Part shown: one piece after another, positions 1 to 11,994 of the stretch
Position numbering within the stretch: position 1 is the stretch's first letter
How the letters are laid out: each line of letters begins with the position of its first letter
From: Diphasiastrum complanatum
Lineage: Eukaryota; Streptophyta; Lycopodiopsida; Lycopodiales; Lycopodiaceae
Direction: 5' to 3'
DNA: 64,000 nt
Assembly: GCA_029204225.1 (NCBI GenBank)
Contig: CM055099.1
Span: 52,469,298-52,533,297 of the forward strand
Program-made: the position numbers and the translations under genes
Notes under the pieces: generated by a model
Told to the model about the DNA's origin: nothing
Databases searched by the model: none
Seen by the model: only the letters and a program-made list of their open reading frames with translations

Positions 1-946
1 GTCTTTAGAGACTAGGAAGAAGGCAGATCCTAGTTCTATCAAAGGAAGATCCTAGTTCTATCAAAGGAGTAATGATTGGATATTCAACATCCAAGAAAGC
101 CTATAGTGTCTTTGTTCCCTCTACAAATAGGATTATTGTGAGTAAGATGTGATCTTCCATTAAGATCAAAAGTTGAACTTGGAAGGGGCAGAGATAAAGT
201 CATCTCATGGTGAAGATATGTTGGGGTCGAGGCTTGAGGAGGAGGATCTTCAAGCAATCACACCAAGGAGCTCCATGAGAGGGAGATCTGAGCCAAGGAG
301 GCTCACCTATGTGGAGAAAGGCAAGCAAGTGGAAGATGGCACCACTTATCATGCTTTTTTTATTTCTCATGAAGAGCCAAGAAATTTCCAAGATGCCCTC
401 CAATCCAAGGAGTGGTTTGAAACCATGACCAATGAGTATGATTCCTTGATCTCAAATAACACTTGGGAGCTTGTGGATCCACCTATCAACAAGCATGTGA
501 TTGGATGCAAATGGTAATTTAGGATAAAGTACAATAATGATGGATCAGCAAGACCATGTGCAAAGGGATACAAAGGTCTTGACTATGAAGACACTTTTGC
601 ACCAGTTGCCAAGATGGTCACAATAAGAGTCCTTATTTCCATTGCATGCTACTACAAGTGGAGGATGTTCCAACTTGATGTTTCAAATGCCTTCCTCAAT
701 GGCTACTTTGAGGAGGAGATCTATATGGAGCACTCCGAAGGTTTCATAAAGGAACCTGAAGAATACAAAGTATGTCTCTTATTCAAAAGCTTATATGGGC
801 TTAAAAAAGCCTCGAGGTCTTGGTATGAAAGGCTAAACTCTTATTTTATCTCACTTGGCTTCAATCTAAGTGATTATGATCCTTCTTTTCAAGTGCGTTG
901 CAAGATCAAAATAACTTCATGTAGTTTGGTTTTCAACAATCAATAA
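1..946 (+). pseudogene. Broken Ty1/Copia pol fragment (integrase tail to RT)
   Basis: Remnant of a Copia polyprotein. It begins in the integrase C-terminal region (MIGYSTSKKAYSVF near 82-115), runs through the linker and start of reverse transcriptase (SKEWFETMTNEYDSL, stop after VIGCKW at 515-517), and resumes at about 614 with RT core motifs (FAPVAKMVTIRVL, QLDVSNAFLNG, SLYGLKKASRSW). It stops being Copia-like near 896 (SDYDPSFQ), before the YVDD active site. A 22-bp tandem duplication at 25-68 and internal stops show decay. No LTR, PBS or purine tract lies nearby, so it is an isolated piece. Confidence 0.85.
25..68. repeat. 22-bp tandem duplication in Copia fragment
   Basis: A 22-bp word starting agatcctagttctatc occurs twice back to back (25-46, 47-68). 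The length is not a multiple of three, so it shifts the integrase frame. Confidence 0.9.
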
Positions 947-2974
947 TAAACAATTTTCTGAGCTTAAGCAAGACATTGGTGTGATAAAGCCGATAAATTG
1001 AGTAAAATGTCATAACCGAGTTATGACATGTCCCCTTCCTCAGATATGAAACGTCCTCGTGAGTGTAATATTCATTGATTTTTTTTTATTTTTTATCAAC
1101 CAGTATCAATATCAGTAGACTCTTCATAGCCTAATAATAGAACAATACTTTGGCCACATATTCATCTTTATATTGAAGTCTGAATGAGATGAAAAGATTC
1201 TCGGTCTACAGCCCAAAATCATTTCTCAGCAGAAATTTCACATCTTCAATAAATTGTTGTAGGTCATAATGTTAGATGTCAACGTTCAAGCGTGAAAATC
1301 AGAAAACAACACTTTGTAGATAGTAATTAGATAATCACGATAAAATATCAGCCACCAACTTTTAAAGTAATATCAAACAACTTCAAACTTGCAAAATTCA
1401 GCATTGCAAATTAGCTTGTAAGTCACCATAGATTCACAAAAAGAAAAGTGTGTGCATCGTCTTCTCATTGAATATAAAGGCTTTATCATTTGGTTGGCAT
1501 TGTGAAAATGTACAAGTAACTCATTCTAGCTGAGAAATAGCCTTTTTATAAAATCAAAGGCAGGAAGGGACTCTTCCACTCAGTTGAAACTCAGCACAAG
1601 TAATGCCCACAAAAAATATGTAATGCCATTGTTGATGTTGCTTCAAATTCAGCTAATAAGCACAAATGTATAAATTCAGCAGTCATATTCAACTTGTAGC
1701 TCTTTAGTCAAATAGTCTAAATATCTTTGAGCAGAAAATCAACATAGGCATAAGTAGTTCTTTCCAACTTCACAACAATTCAGGATGAATGAATTTCGTT
1801 CTTGAACATTTAATCCCACATGCTGAATTTCAGCATAGAATCAGTAGTTTAAGATTCAAACAATGATTGGGTAATTTTCACTTCAGAAAAATCAACATAA
1901 CAACAACATAGTTTATATCATGCAAATTTCTTTATGCTCCAAAGAATGGCATAAATCTTGTATGAGCAACTTCGTCATCAGAATTGTAAACAAATCTTAA
2001 TATCAGGTCTGCTTTATATCTTTTGAATAGGTACCATCATAGTACAACCAGTATTCAACAGTAAATCTTTTTATATGCAGCTTGCCCTCTGTTATAACCT
2101 TTTGATTCGACTAACAATCTTATGAACAAATGCATAACAGAACAAAACAAAATAGAACAAGGCAACACAAAACATAAAACTGTCTCTTGGAAAAGCATAG
2201 ATCGGGGATTGCTTACGGAAAACCAAGAACTTATTCACATGGTGGAACAACCACAATCTTCAGCCTACGTTATCAAAACACGACAAATCTACAATGACAA
2301 AAAATTACAAAACAAATACAGCATAAAAATTTTTAAATGAAAGGGTCAACAAAAATGTGAAAAACAGAGAATTAAAAACAAGAAAAATAAAAAATAATCC
2401 TCTTCCCACTCATGGAGGGTGAAAGAATCTAAAATGCAGCACCTTAATCATTGAGACTTCAGTCTTGCATTGTACAGAATCTTTCATTGACAAAATCACA
2501 TAGTCCATCGGCCATACTGCTGATGCTCCATAGATATTCATAGAACCAATTTGCAAGATGAATGAATAGGATCATTGTGAATATTAGCCAATAAGATTGA
2601 GGGGCAAGGGCCTTCCCCATTTTATAAAAAGGCACCATTTGTACACTATTTTCATGCTTAATGAGAAGGAGGAAACTCTACCAATTTTGGAAGAGAAGCA
2701 TCCTCATTTGCAATTCAATGCTTGCTATTGCTCTTGTTGTTTTCTATTGCTTCCAAGTTCATGCTTTTTGGTTTCAATAGTTTATGTTTCTCCTTTAGCA
2801 AGTACAATGTTCATTTGAGCTAACCTCCACCCTCTCTTCTATCTTCTTTTCCCTCCATCTTTTCTAATCATCCCCTTCCTTTCACTTACAATCATGATGA
2901 ATGTTAGTGTACCTATCCAGTGATCTAACCCTTGTTGACAAGCAGGAGGGCTATACTACGCGAGATCTTCGACC
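947..2974. other. AT-rich stretch without recognisable genes
   Basis: No coding similarity, RNA gene or LTR boundary seen. Short open frames (for example 2122-2340 and 2597-2818) have low-complexity composition and no motif. It could be decayed LTR or 3' retroelement sequence, since both flanks are broken Copia pieces, but nothing shows this directly. Confidence 0.5.
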
Positions 2975-4266
2975 CTACAAATTTCTAGAAACTACTTGCT
3001 TACCCTTTTGATTATATGTGAGCCTTGAAGGTACTTTTCGTTCTCTTGATGTTCTCCTTGGCTTTTGACTTGATGAAGGTCCATCATCAGCACCATCCAA
3101 AGTAGGATCCTTCTCATCAAGAATGTTAGATCCATCCACTCTACCATCAATCATGCTTGAAGACACTTTTGGAATGTTTCCTTCATAAAAAATGACATCT
3201 CTACCAACAATCACTTTGTTAGTAGAAGGAATGTAAACCTTGTAGGCTTTACTCACCTCACTATATCCAACAAAAATACCTCTTCTTGAAGATGAATCCT
3301 CCTTGGTCCTATCATCAAGAGTAATGTTGACATAGCATGTGCGTCCAAAGGTTCTTAGAAAGTTGACACTCGGCCTCCTCTTGAATAGCATCTCAAGAGG
3401 TGTCCTTCCATCCAAAATAGCACTCGGTCACCTATTGCACAAGAAATTGGCACACAACAAAGCTTGATCCCAAAATGGTTTCTCAAGATTAGCACTTAAT
3501 TTCATAACTTTAGCACTTTCACATAAAGTCATATTCTTCCTTTCAGCCACTCCATTTTGTTGTGGGTCCTTGATGTTGTATACTCCCTCTTGATCCCATG
3601 CTCATCACAAAAGGCCTTGAGCTTATTATATATGTACTCCACCACCATTGTCACCTCTCAAGCACTTGATCTTTGTAAAAAATTGGTTCTTCCTTGCATT
3701 CTTGAACTTGACAAAGACATCATACACTTCATCCTTGCTCTTTAGTAGATAGATCCAACAAAATCTACTAAAATCATCAATGAATGTTACATACATCTTA
3801 GCTCCACTATTTCTAATTGTAGTAAATCCATGAATATCCGAATGTACAAGTTGAAAAGGCTTTGTAGATCTAGAAATAGATCTAGTATAAGGTAGTCTAT
3901 GTGACTTAGACAAAGCACAAGACTCACAAACATGCTTGACATCACTTAAGGAACTTGGAAGATCAATCACAACCTTCTTCCTTGCCATTACCTCTGATGA
4001 CTTGAAGTTGAGGTGTCCCATCCTTTTGCGCCAAACCTCTTGAATAGAAATTTGCTCCCTTGCAACACATCCAACTTGGTTAGCAATAACACAAGCATCT
4101 AGTTTGAACAACATCCCTTGCCTTTTACCTTTTCCAATCAAGACATCCTTCCTTTTAATCAAACAAGCATCTCCATCAAACTCCACCTTGAGGCCTTTAC
4201 TTAGCATTTGGCTCACACTAAGCAAATTCTTGGTAATAGATGGAATAAACAAGACATCTTCCAAAT
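2975..4266 (-). pseudogene. Copia element 2, pre-integrase and integrase part
   Basis: Minus-strand Copia pol. From 4264 downward: pre-protease remnant and pre-integrase (EDVLFIPSITKNLLS, KRMGHLNFKSSEVM), then integrase core (LVHSDIHG, FIDDFSRFCWIYLL, CLRGDNGG), a frameshifted stretch still readable as the catalytic-Glu region (NGVAERKN near 3550), then the C-terminal part (DGRTPLEMLFKRRP, YKVYIPSTNKVIVGRDVIF) ending at 2975. Its upstream half continues at 10324-11404, on the far side of inserted element 1. RT, RNase H, purine tract and 3' LTR are absent, so the element is deleted beyond about 2970. Confidence 0.88.
4262..4266. repeat. Target-site duplication CAAAT, left copy (element 1)
   Basis: CAAAT directly precedes the TG of the 5' LTR and recurs at 10324-10328 directly after the CA of the 3' LTR: the 5-bp duplication made by Copia integrase. 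Confidence 0.93.
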
Positions 4267-4947
4267 TGTTAAAAATTCACAATTCTAGCTTGACTAGTTT
4301 TGGTCATATGACTTGTAAATAGCTAGATGGTCATGATGTGGCTTGTCACACGTGCCAAATAGCATAGGATTCCATTCATAAGGATGTTCTCAAGTAGACC
4401 TAAGTGTTAGAACCTTTGGAATGAGTCCAAATTATGCTTAGATACAAGGGAGAAAAAATAGGAGCTATTTTTGGTAATTTTTGCATTGTTGAGGGATCTC
4501 CAAGATTCCAACCCTAATTGGTAGGGATGAAAGATCCACCAAAATTAGCATTAGGGATAGGTTTAGGGCTACTCATACCTGCCCAAAACCGTGATGGATC
4601 ATGTATATATAGGTGATGATATCTCACCAAAATCAATCAAGCAATTTCATGTTTTTTCTCTCATAATGGTGCAATTGCTCTCTATGTTCATAATTGTTTG
4701 AGTACTTGTGATTACTAATGATTATAGGATTGAATGTAGGTCTGGTGTACAGTACTCAGACTGTGGGAGGCCGTACTTTCACACGTGTGAAGCCTTCTTC
4801 AAGGATTTGGGCCATTTAGTGAGGTTCAAGCATAGATTTTTGATGGATTTTGATGGTTCAACTTGTGCTAATCTTATGAAATCATAATCTATTGTTCCCC
4901 TCATCATTTCAAGTGTTTTAGGATCCTTATTTGCTGTAATTTTTACA
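4267..4947 (+). repeat. 5' LTR of element 1
   Basis: 681 bp starting TGTTAAAAATTC and ending ATTTTTACA. TATATATA at 4604-4611 is the likely promoter TATA box. The primer binding site follows immediately. Confidence 0.95.
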
Positions 4948-4960
4948 TGGTATCAGAGCC
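4948..4960 (+). promoter_or_regulatory. Primer binding site (initiator-Met tRNA), element 1
   Basis: TGGTATCAGAGCC directly after the 5' LTR is the usual plant Copia primer site, complementary to the 3' end of initiator tRNA-Met. Confidence 0.95.
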
Positions 4961-5758
4961 TAAAGGCTGAAATGAGCTAAATCCTTGGTTTTCATTCAAT
5001 TTGATCACAATTTTTGATCTAAATCTTGTGTAGATTGGATCTTAGCATCTAGTATTGATTCTAGAACTCAAAGTGAGTCAAATACATTGGAGATTGGTGT
5101 TGTGTGACTTCATTTCCACATGTTTAGGTGTCTAAAACCAGAGGCAAAGTTGAATTCAATTCACATTACCAAGATAGCAAGTTTTGCTTGCTCCAAGCAT
5201 TGATTTCTAAGCAAGTTTTGGAGGTGATTTCATAGAGGAGGCTTTCTAGCATTCAAGGAGAGGGAAGATCAGAGTTTTGGGGACTCTTCAAGGCTGTTCT
5301 AAGGTGTAGTAGACACCTCCTAAAGTGATTTAGGTTCAGTCCAACCATTGCTTGACTTATGCACCAAATTAGATCAATTTTTCATCAATTTTGATCATTT
5401 TTTGCTTGTGATTGGATAGTAGATTGTGTTGCATCCTCATTAAGTTCCATTTAGATCTTTTACAAGTGATTTTGAAAGTATATTAGGTTGCTGAAATTCA
5501 CTCTTGATCAGATCATTTGGAAGCTTTAATGTTCTTTATAGAAAGAGGGGCAATTCTACTAGTATTGTCTACTTCAATCAAGCAAGTGCATTGTTTCTAG
5601 TATTCTATGATTTGATTTTGTTAGAGATCATTCTTAGATCTTTATAGGAAGTCTATTACTGATCTTTTCAGGTCACTAAGAAGTGGGATAAGGTAGACCT
5701 TCAATCAAATCAATAGAAGTAACCTTCATTTGTGTCAAGTCCTTGATTAGGAGACTAG

Positions 5759-8700
5759 ATGGCATCTATAAATGCATATCTTTTGGATACTAATGAAAGG
5801 CTCAACAAAACTAACTATTCCATATGGAAAGTTAGAATGGAATATATCATGATCATGCAAGATCTGATGGAAATTGTAAATGGTAAGGGGGGTGAACCTA
5901 TTCATCCTCAAGAAAAAGCCAAATACATCAAGAGGTGCAATGTTGCACTACATTGCATAAAAATGAATGTTGCAAATGAACTCTTAAGAGAGGTAGGAGA
6001 TTGCACTTCAGCTCAAGATGCTTGGGAGACTTTGCAAAAGGTCTATGAATCCAAGAACCAAACTAGAATGTTAGCTTTGAAGAATCAAATCTATAGAAGC
6101 TATCAAAAGAAAGGAGAGAGTGCACATACTTTTGTTCTAAGAGTAAAGGAATTGAACAAAGAGCTAGCCTTTATAGGTGACCCTATCAAGGATGAAGAGC
6201 TTGTTCAACTCATATTGAATGGACTAAGCTTTGAATTTGACAATTTGGTTCAGGGATATGCATTTATGGGTAAGCTAGCCATACTTGAAGAACTCCAAGG
6301 CACACTCATGGCCGAGGAATCAAGAAGGAGCCAAATGCAAGAGAGGATGGATAGGCTTTCCATCCAAGGTGGAGATGACCAAGCTCTCTTCACCAAAGGC
6401 AAAGGCAAGTCCAAAGGCAAAGGATCAACATTCAAGAAGTCTACAAAGCTTGAGGATCAAGAAGGACCCTCAAAGGCATCTCCATCAACCACCAAAGTCA
6501 AGAAGGACAAATCAAAGGTGAAGTGTTACTATTGTAGCAAGATGGGGCATTATGCCTCGGAATGCTTCAAGAGGAAGCAAGATCAAGGCCAAGCCAACAT
6601 GAGCAAAGAGGAGGAGGAGGAGAGTTCACATGAGGACTCTCTCATGATGTCCATATCTTCTTCAATAAACTTCAAAGGAGAAGATCCTTGGTGGATTGAC
6701 TCGGGTGCTAGTTCACACATGACTAGTAAAAGGGAGTTTTTCTCTTCTCTCTTATCTTATGATGGACCTATAAAGTCTATCTATACAGCAAATGATGAAG
6801 CTTGTAAGATTGAAGGAGTTGGTAGCATTCCTCTTTGCTTAGGATCTTCCAAAAAGATCAACATAGAAGGTGTTTTGTACATTCCTACAATAACAAAGAA
6901 TCTACTAAGTGTTGGCCAAATGGTAGACAATGGTTTCAATGTTGACTTTGCTTCAAATGAATGTTTCATCAAGAAGAAGGGTAAGATAGTGGCTAAGGGC
7001 ACTAGACTTGGCAAACTTTATAAGCTGGATGCATTTGTGGATACTAATGTTGTCATGTTGGCCGAGAAGAGCAAGATATCTACCTTTACTTTATGGCACA
7101 AAAGACTTGGACATGTCAACTCGGGTTCCATGGAGGCTATGATCAAGGAGGAGTATGCTTTAGGCCTACCAAGGTCTATTGGGAAGGAAAACAAGGTTTG
7201 TGAAGCTTGTGCCTTATCCAAGGCACATAAGAAGGTGTTTCCTAACTCCATCACAAAGTCATCTCATCCTCTTGAACTCATACACTCGGATGTGCACATT
7301 GCTAGCACCAAATCTAATGGAGGTTCATCCATGTTTTTAACCTTCATTGATGACTACTCAAGATATTGTTGGGTGTTCTTACTTTCCTTCAAGTCTCAAG
7401 TATTTGATACTTTTGTAAAGTTCAAGTTGTTTGTGGAAAAGCATCATAATCATAGCATCAAGATTCTTAGAAGTGACAATGGTGGAGAATTCATCTCCAA
7501 TGAGTTCAAGGCCTTTTGTGAGGAGGAAGAGATCAAGAAAGAGACTTCTTGTCCTTACACTCCTCAACAAAATGAAGTTGCTGAAAGAAGGAATAGAACA
7601 CTATGTGAATGTTCTAAGGCTTTAAGATTAGATGCTTGTTTGCCCAAATCCTTTTGGGGTGAGTCTCTTGTATGTGCAAACTACTTGATGAATAGGGTGT
7701 CTTGCAAAGCAATTGAAGGCAAAACGCCTTATGAGATGTTGTATGGAAAGAAACCCAATCTTAATCACTTGAAAGTTTTTGGGTGTATATGTTATGTGCA
7801 TGTGCCATTGGAAACAAGAACCAAGGAGGATCCATCTTCCACAAGAGGGATCATGCTTGGATATGCAAGATCAAGCAAGGGCTACAAAGTCTATCTCCCA
7901 TCCTTGAACAAATTTGTTGTTTCAAGGGATGTCATCTTTGATGAACATCATATGCATATGCTTGAAGAAGGCTCAAGTGCTCCAACAATCAAGAAGAAGA
8001 TGGCCGAGGAGCAAGATCTTGGTTTTGAGGAGGAGCTCATGGAGGAGCAAGCACCAAACCCACCTATCACACCAAGGAGATCTTCAAGGGCAAAAGTGGA
8101 GCCATCAAGGCTCACATATCAAGGCAAAGGACAGCAAGTTGAGGGTATCTCATCCACTTCTTATGCTTTATCTAGTTTTGAAGAACCGTCTAATGTTGAA
8201 GATGCATTGAACTCCAAAGAATGGTATAAAGCTATGTTGGATGAGTATGATGCCTTGATTGAGAATGAAACTTGGTTGCTTGTTGAGAGACCTCAAAGAA
8301 ATGTAATAGGATGCAAGTGGGTCTTCAAGCTTAAGTTGAATGCAAATGGGAGTGTTAACAAACATAAAGCAAGATTAGTTGCAAAAGGTTATGCTCAAGA
8401 GAGAGGGATAGACTATGAGGAAACTTTTGCACCCGTGGCCAAGATGGTCACAATAAGACTAATCATTGCACTTGCATCACATTTTGGATGGATTCTATGT
8501 CAAATGGATGTCTCTAATGCTTTCTTGAATGGTTTTTTGGAAGAGGATATCTATATGGAGCAGCCACAAGGGTTCATCAAGCATGGAATGGAGAACAAAG
8601 TATGCCATCTCCAAAGAAGCATCTATGGCTTGAAGCAAGCCTCGAGATCTTGGAATTCAAGACTACATTGCTATCTTATTTCACTTTCTTTTGTTCAAAG

Positions 8701-9049
8701 TGAATATGATCCCACTCTTTACATTAAGTTTGATGATGTTGGTATTGTACTTTTACTCATTTATGTAGATGACATCATCATTAGTGGAAATAGTGTTGAT
8801 GGTATTGAAAAAATCAAGATAGATCTATCCTTAGAGTTCAAGATGGTAGATCTAGGGTGTCTTCACTTCATCTTAGGCATAGAAGTACTTAGAGGGTCTG
8901 ATTTTATCTTTATAAGTCAAGTAAACTATGCTCAAAGTCTTTTGAAGAAGTTTAAGATGGAAGTATGCAAAAGTGTTGACACACCAATGGAGCAAGATGT
9001 AAAAGTTCCAAATGAAGATGATGAAAGATCCTTCATGGACATCACTTGA
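5759..9049 (+). CDS. Copia Gag-Pol polyprotein of element 1 (ends early)
   Basis: 1,096 codons from an ATG after the leader; the same start and context occur in element 4. Gag with the SIWKVRMEYIM and DAWETLQKVYESK patterns of plant Copia Gag (about residues 10-200); CCHC knuckle CYYCSKMGHYASEC at 256-269; aspartic protease DSGASSHMTS with catalytic D314; pre-integrase LWHKRLGHVNSGSMEAM around 446; integrase D511, D573, E609; reverse transcriptase with YVDD at 1002-1005. The residue two before the catalytic Glu is part of QQNEVAE, where element 4 has the usual QQNGVAE, so the integrase may be weakened. The frame ends after DERSFMDIT because 100 bp are missing; RNase H lies in another frame from 9046. 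Confidence 0.95.
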   Translation: MASINAYLLDTNERLNKTNYSIWKVRMEYIMIMQDLMEIVNGKGGEPIHPQEKAKYIKRCNVALHCIKMNVANELLREVGDCTSAQDAWETLQKVYESKNQTRMLALKNQIYRSYQKKGESAHTFVLRVKELNKELAFIGDPIKDEELVQLILNGLSFEFDNLVQGYAFMGKLAILEELQGTLMAEESRRSQMQERMDRLSIQGGDDQALFTKGKGKSKGKGSTFKKSTKLEDQEGPSKASPSTTKVKKDKSKVKCYYCSKMGHYASECFKRKQDQGQANMSKEEEEESSHEDSLMMSISSSINFKGEDPWWIDSGASSHMTSKREFFSSLLSYDGPIKSIYTANDEACKIEGVGSIPLCLGSSKKINIEGVLYIPTITKNLLSVGQMVDNGFNVDFASNECFIKKKGKIVAKGTRLGKLYKLDAFVDTNVVMLAEKSKISTFTLWHKRLGHVNSGSMEAMIKEEYALGLPRSIGKENKVCEACALSKAHKKVFPNSITKSSHPLELIHSDVHIASTKSNGGSSMFLTFIDDYSRYCWVFLLSFKSQVFDTFVKFKLFVEKHHNHSIKILRSDNGGEFISNEFKAFCEEEEIKKETSCPYTPQQNEVAERRNRTLCECSKALRLDACLPKSFWGESLVCANYLMNRVSCKAIEGKTPYEMLYGKKPNLNHLKVFGCICYVHVPLETRTKEDPSSTRGIMLGYARSSKGYKVYLPSLNKFVVSRDVIFDEHHMHMLEEGSSAPTIKKKMAEEQDLGFEEELMEEQAPNPPITPRRSSRAKVEPSRLTYQGKGQQVEGISSTSYALSSFEEPSNVEDALNSKEWYKAMLDEYDALIENETWLLVERPQRNVIGCKWVFKLKLNANGSVNKHKARLVAKGYAQERGIDYEETFAPVAKMVTIRLIIALASHFGWILCQMDVSNAFLNGFLEEDIYMEQPQGFIKHGMENKVCHLQRSIYGLKQASRSWNSRLHCYLISLSFVQSEYDPTLYIKFDDVGIVLLLIYVDDIIISGNSVDGIEKIKIDLSLEFKMVDLGCLHFILGIEVLRGSDFIFISQVNYAQSLLKKFKMEVCKSVDTPMEQDVKVPNEDDERSFMDIT

Positions 9050-9627
9050 ATATCCATTGGAAAAAGGCTAAGAGGATTCTAAGATACATCTCGGGTACAT
9101 TGGATTTTGGGATTCTATATAGAGGAGATGTGATTAACCTTCATGCATTTAGTGATTCAGATTTTGCAGGGGACAAGAGGGATAGGAAATCAACAAGTGC
9201 CTATTCAACTTTCATAGGAGAAGGTGTGGTTTCATGGCTTTCAAAAAAGCAAGAAACTATATCTCTATCTTCAACCGAGGCCGAGTACAAAGCTTTGACA
9301 ACCACTACAAAGGAGGTACTTTGGATCAAGAGATTATTGGTGGAACTAAAGATCATGGATTCAGAGGAGGCACCAATCATCTACAATGACAATATATCAG
9401 CCCAACACCTTGCATCTAACCCAATCTTCCATGCAAGATCTAAGCACATTGAGATATGCCATCACTTTGTGAGAGAAATGGTGCAAGCCAAGGAGATTGC
9501 TTTGGAGCATGTTCCAAGCAATGAATGTGTAGCTGATCTACTTACTAAACCACTTCAAAAGACACCTTTTATGAAGTTCAGATCATCACTTGGAGTGATT
9601 AGTAAAGCAATGATTGAACCAAGCTAG
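9046..9627 (+). pseudogene. Copia RNase H part of element 1, out of frame
   Basis: 193 codons carrying the Copia RNase H region (FSDSDFAGDKRDRKSTSAY, ISLSSTEAEYKALT, ARSKHIEICHHFVREMV, VADLLTKPLQ) ending 14 bp before the purine tract region. In element 4 the same sequence follows RT in one frame. Here the 100-bp deletion removed the segment starting LFRQLIGSLMWITITRPDLS and shifted the frame. No start codon of its own is expected. Confidence 0.93.
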
Positions 9628-9632
9628 ATAGT

Positions 9633-9641
9633 GAGGAGGAG
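9633..9641 (+). promoter_or_regulatory. Polypurine tract, element 1
   Basis: GAGGAGGAG directly before the 3' LTR; plus-strand DNA synthesis primer in LTR elements. Confidence 0.88.
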
Positions 9642-10323
9642 TGTTAAAAATTCACAATTCTAGCTTGACTAGTTTTGGTCATATGACTTGTAAATAGTTA
9701 GATGCTCATGATGTGGCTTGTCACACATGCCAAATAGCATAGGATTCCATTCATAAGGATGTTCTCAAGTAGACCTAAGTGTTAGAACCTTTGGAATGAG
9801 TCCAAATTATGCTTAGATACAAGGGAGAAAAAATAGGAGCTATTTTTGGTAATTTTTGCATTGTTGAGGGATCTCCAAGATTCCAACCCTAACTTGGTAG
9901 GGATGAAAGATCCACCAAAATTAGCATTAGGGATAGGTTTAGGGCTACTCACACCTGCCCAAAACCGTGATGGATCATGTATATATAGGTGATGATATCT
10001 CACCAAAATCAATCAAGCAATTTCATGTTTTTTCTCTCATAATGGTGCAATTGCTCTCTATGTTCATAATTGTTTGAGTACTTGTGATTACTAATGATTA
10101 TAGGATTGAATGTAGGTCTGGTGTACAGTACTCAGACTGTGGGAGGCCGTACTTTCACACGTGTGAAGCCTTCTTCAAGGATTTGGGCCATTTAGTGAGG
10201 TTCAAGCATAGATTTTTGATGGATTTTGATGGTTCAACTTGTGCTAATCTTATGAAATCATAATCTATTGTTTCCCTCATCATTTCAAGTGTTTTAGGAT
10301 CCTTATTTGCCGTAATTTTTACA
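9642..10323 (+). repeat. 3' LTR of element 1
   Basis: 682 bp, TGTTAAAAATTC to TTTTTACA, followed by target duplication CAAAT at 10324-10328. Position 64 of the LTR (9705) is C, while the 5' LTR has G (4330); element 4 shows the same pairing. Confidence 0.95.
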
Positions 10324-11404
10324 CAAATGAACATTCCTATTTGTAGAGAGAGAAATAGGAACTGTGCCAATCCCTTTGATTGCACACTCACCATCATTGG
10401 TCATGTAGATCACCCTCTTGTCATCTCCATATGCCAACAAAGAAGTGAAGTACTCTTTGTGATAGGTCATGTGTGAACTTGCTCCACTATCAATCCACCA
10501 AGGATGTAGATCTCCATCATTAGAAAGCATACATGAAGACATCACAAAAGCATCATCATTTGCATCTTGAACATCCAAACCATCCTCATCAATAGTAAGA
10601 TTACCTTGCTTGTCTCCTTGATCTCTCTTCTTCTTCTAGCACTCACTTGCAAAGTGTCCTTTGATGCCACAATAGAAGCACTTGAGCTTTGATCTATCCT
10701 TTTTTTTGACACTTGAAGAAGCATCCACTTGATCTTGCCCTTTAGACCACTTACTTTTGGTTTTGCCCTTGAATTTGCCCTTTGTAAACATAGCATCCTC
10801 GTGAAGTGTCGATGTAGATCCACCTCTTGCTTGAAGCCTATGTTCCTCATTGATCAAGATCTCTTGAAGATCCATCAAACTTGGCAAAAGTCTTTTGAAT
10901 GGCAATACTTTGAACAATGTTATCATGAGCATCCAACAAGCCATTAAGAATTACTTGAATAAGCTCTCCTTCCTTAATGCTTTCATCAATGCAAGCCAAC
11001 TCATCATTCAATGCTTTCATTCTCTAAACAAAAGTACTTGGAATTTCTTCATTCTTTTGCAAACAAGAAAAAATTTGCCTTCTTAGAGTCAACACTCTAG
11101 AAGTAGACTTGGATTCATAAAGCTTTTTTAATGAATTCCAGGCTTCCAAAGATGATGTGCACTTACCAACTTCCTTGAGAAGTTCATTGGTAACATTCAT
11201 CTTTATCATGTGTAGAGCCTTCTTGGCCCTCTTGTCATACCTCAATTGATCTTGTTGTGTTGCTAGTCTCTCCTCCAAACTTACAACAATATCTAAAACA
11301 TCATTCATCTCAAGAAGTGACTCCATCCTCACTTTCCACAATGAATAGTTACTTGAGGTAAGCCTATCATTGGCTTCCAACATGACTCCAATTGAGGTTG
11401 CCAT
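10324..11404 (-). pseudogene. Copia element 2, gag to protease part
   Basis: Minus-strand gag starting at ATG 11404 (MATSIGVMLEANDRLTSSNY, SLWKVRMESLLEMNDV), 591 nt downstream of its LTR. The gag frame breaks near 11024 (stop after EEIPSTFV) and continues in other frames to the knuckle CFYCGIKGHFASEC (about 10640-10680) and protease WWIDSGASSHMTYHKEY (about 10450-10510). The frame reaches GIGTVPISLSTNRNVHL and is cut by element 1; it resumes at 4264 with EDVLFIPSITKNLLS. Several frameshifts make it non-functional apart from the insertion. Confidence 0.9.
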
Positions 11405-11982
11405 GTAGCAATGACTTGATCTTCTCTTTCAACTTATTTCAATGCACAAAGCACTCCTTTGAACAACAACAAATGCTTTCAAAAGAAATCACCAAGATTT
11501 GAAACTATCTCACAAATTCTCTTCTAGCACTTATCCAAGCAAATCAACACATAGAATCATGGAATCTTGATCAACCTATGATCTATCCTCAATCTAATGA
11601 CTTTTGTCACTTCCTAAGATTGAAACACACTCAAATGAAGTCCAACAACCTCACTATCTAGAGATCCAATCAAAATTAGGGTTTTGACAAAATCACAAAA
11701 AATTGACTATTCCAAATCTACATGCAAATGCTGAAAATTTGATATGCAATTATAAGCCACCACTTAGGCTGATCCAATGATCCAAAAATTGGCCAAATCT
11801 AGTATGTGAATTCAAAAATTGGAATTGATCAAGTATATTGACCTATATAGTGTTTTGATCTACAAAGATCCAATCTACAAAAGCAAAAAACTCGATTTTG
11901 GTGTAGAATCCTCTCTAGCATGCTCTAGACTTCACCAAATCATTAATATATCTGAATTTCTCCTTCATAACTTGAAACACAA

Positions 11983-11994
11983 GCTCTGATATCA
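11983..11994 (-). promoter_or_regulatory. Primer binding site of element 2
   Basis: Minus strand reads TGATATCAGAGC, one base from the Copia consensus TGGTATCAGAGC, abutting the CA end of the LTR at 11995. Confidence 0.85.

Larger units (their letters stand above)
4267..10323 (+). mobile_element. Copia element 1, structurally complete, defective
   Basis: 6,057-bp Ty1/Copia retrotransposon: 5' LTR 4267-4947, PBS 4948-4960, leader of about 800 nt, gag-pol 5759-9627, purine tract 9633-9641, 3' LTR 9642-10323, flanked by CAAAT. Domain order gag, zinc knuckle, protease, integrase, RT, RNase H is the Copia order. The LTRs differ by about six substitutions and one indel over 681 bp by eye, so insertion is fairly recent. 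It lies inside element 2. A 100-bp deletion at 9046/9047 relative to sister element 4 breaks the polyprotein between RT and RNase H. Confidence 0.96.

Noticed and set aside
2122-2340. 72-codon Lys/Asn-rich frame
   Set aside because: Composition reflects AT-rich DNA; no motif or coding neighbour.
6250-8365. Short frames antisense or out of frame within the gag-pol of element 1 (and the equals in element 4)
   Set aside because: Shadows of the 1,096-codon polyprotein; their protein patterns have no motif.
9782-10012. 76-78 codon minus-strand frame repeated in the LTRs (also 26740-26976, 32221-32451)
   Set aside because: It is an antisense frame across the LTR promoter region, kept only because the LTRs are near identical; no domain or start context.
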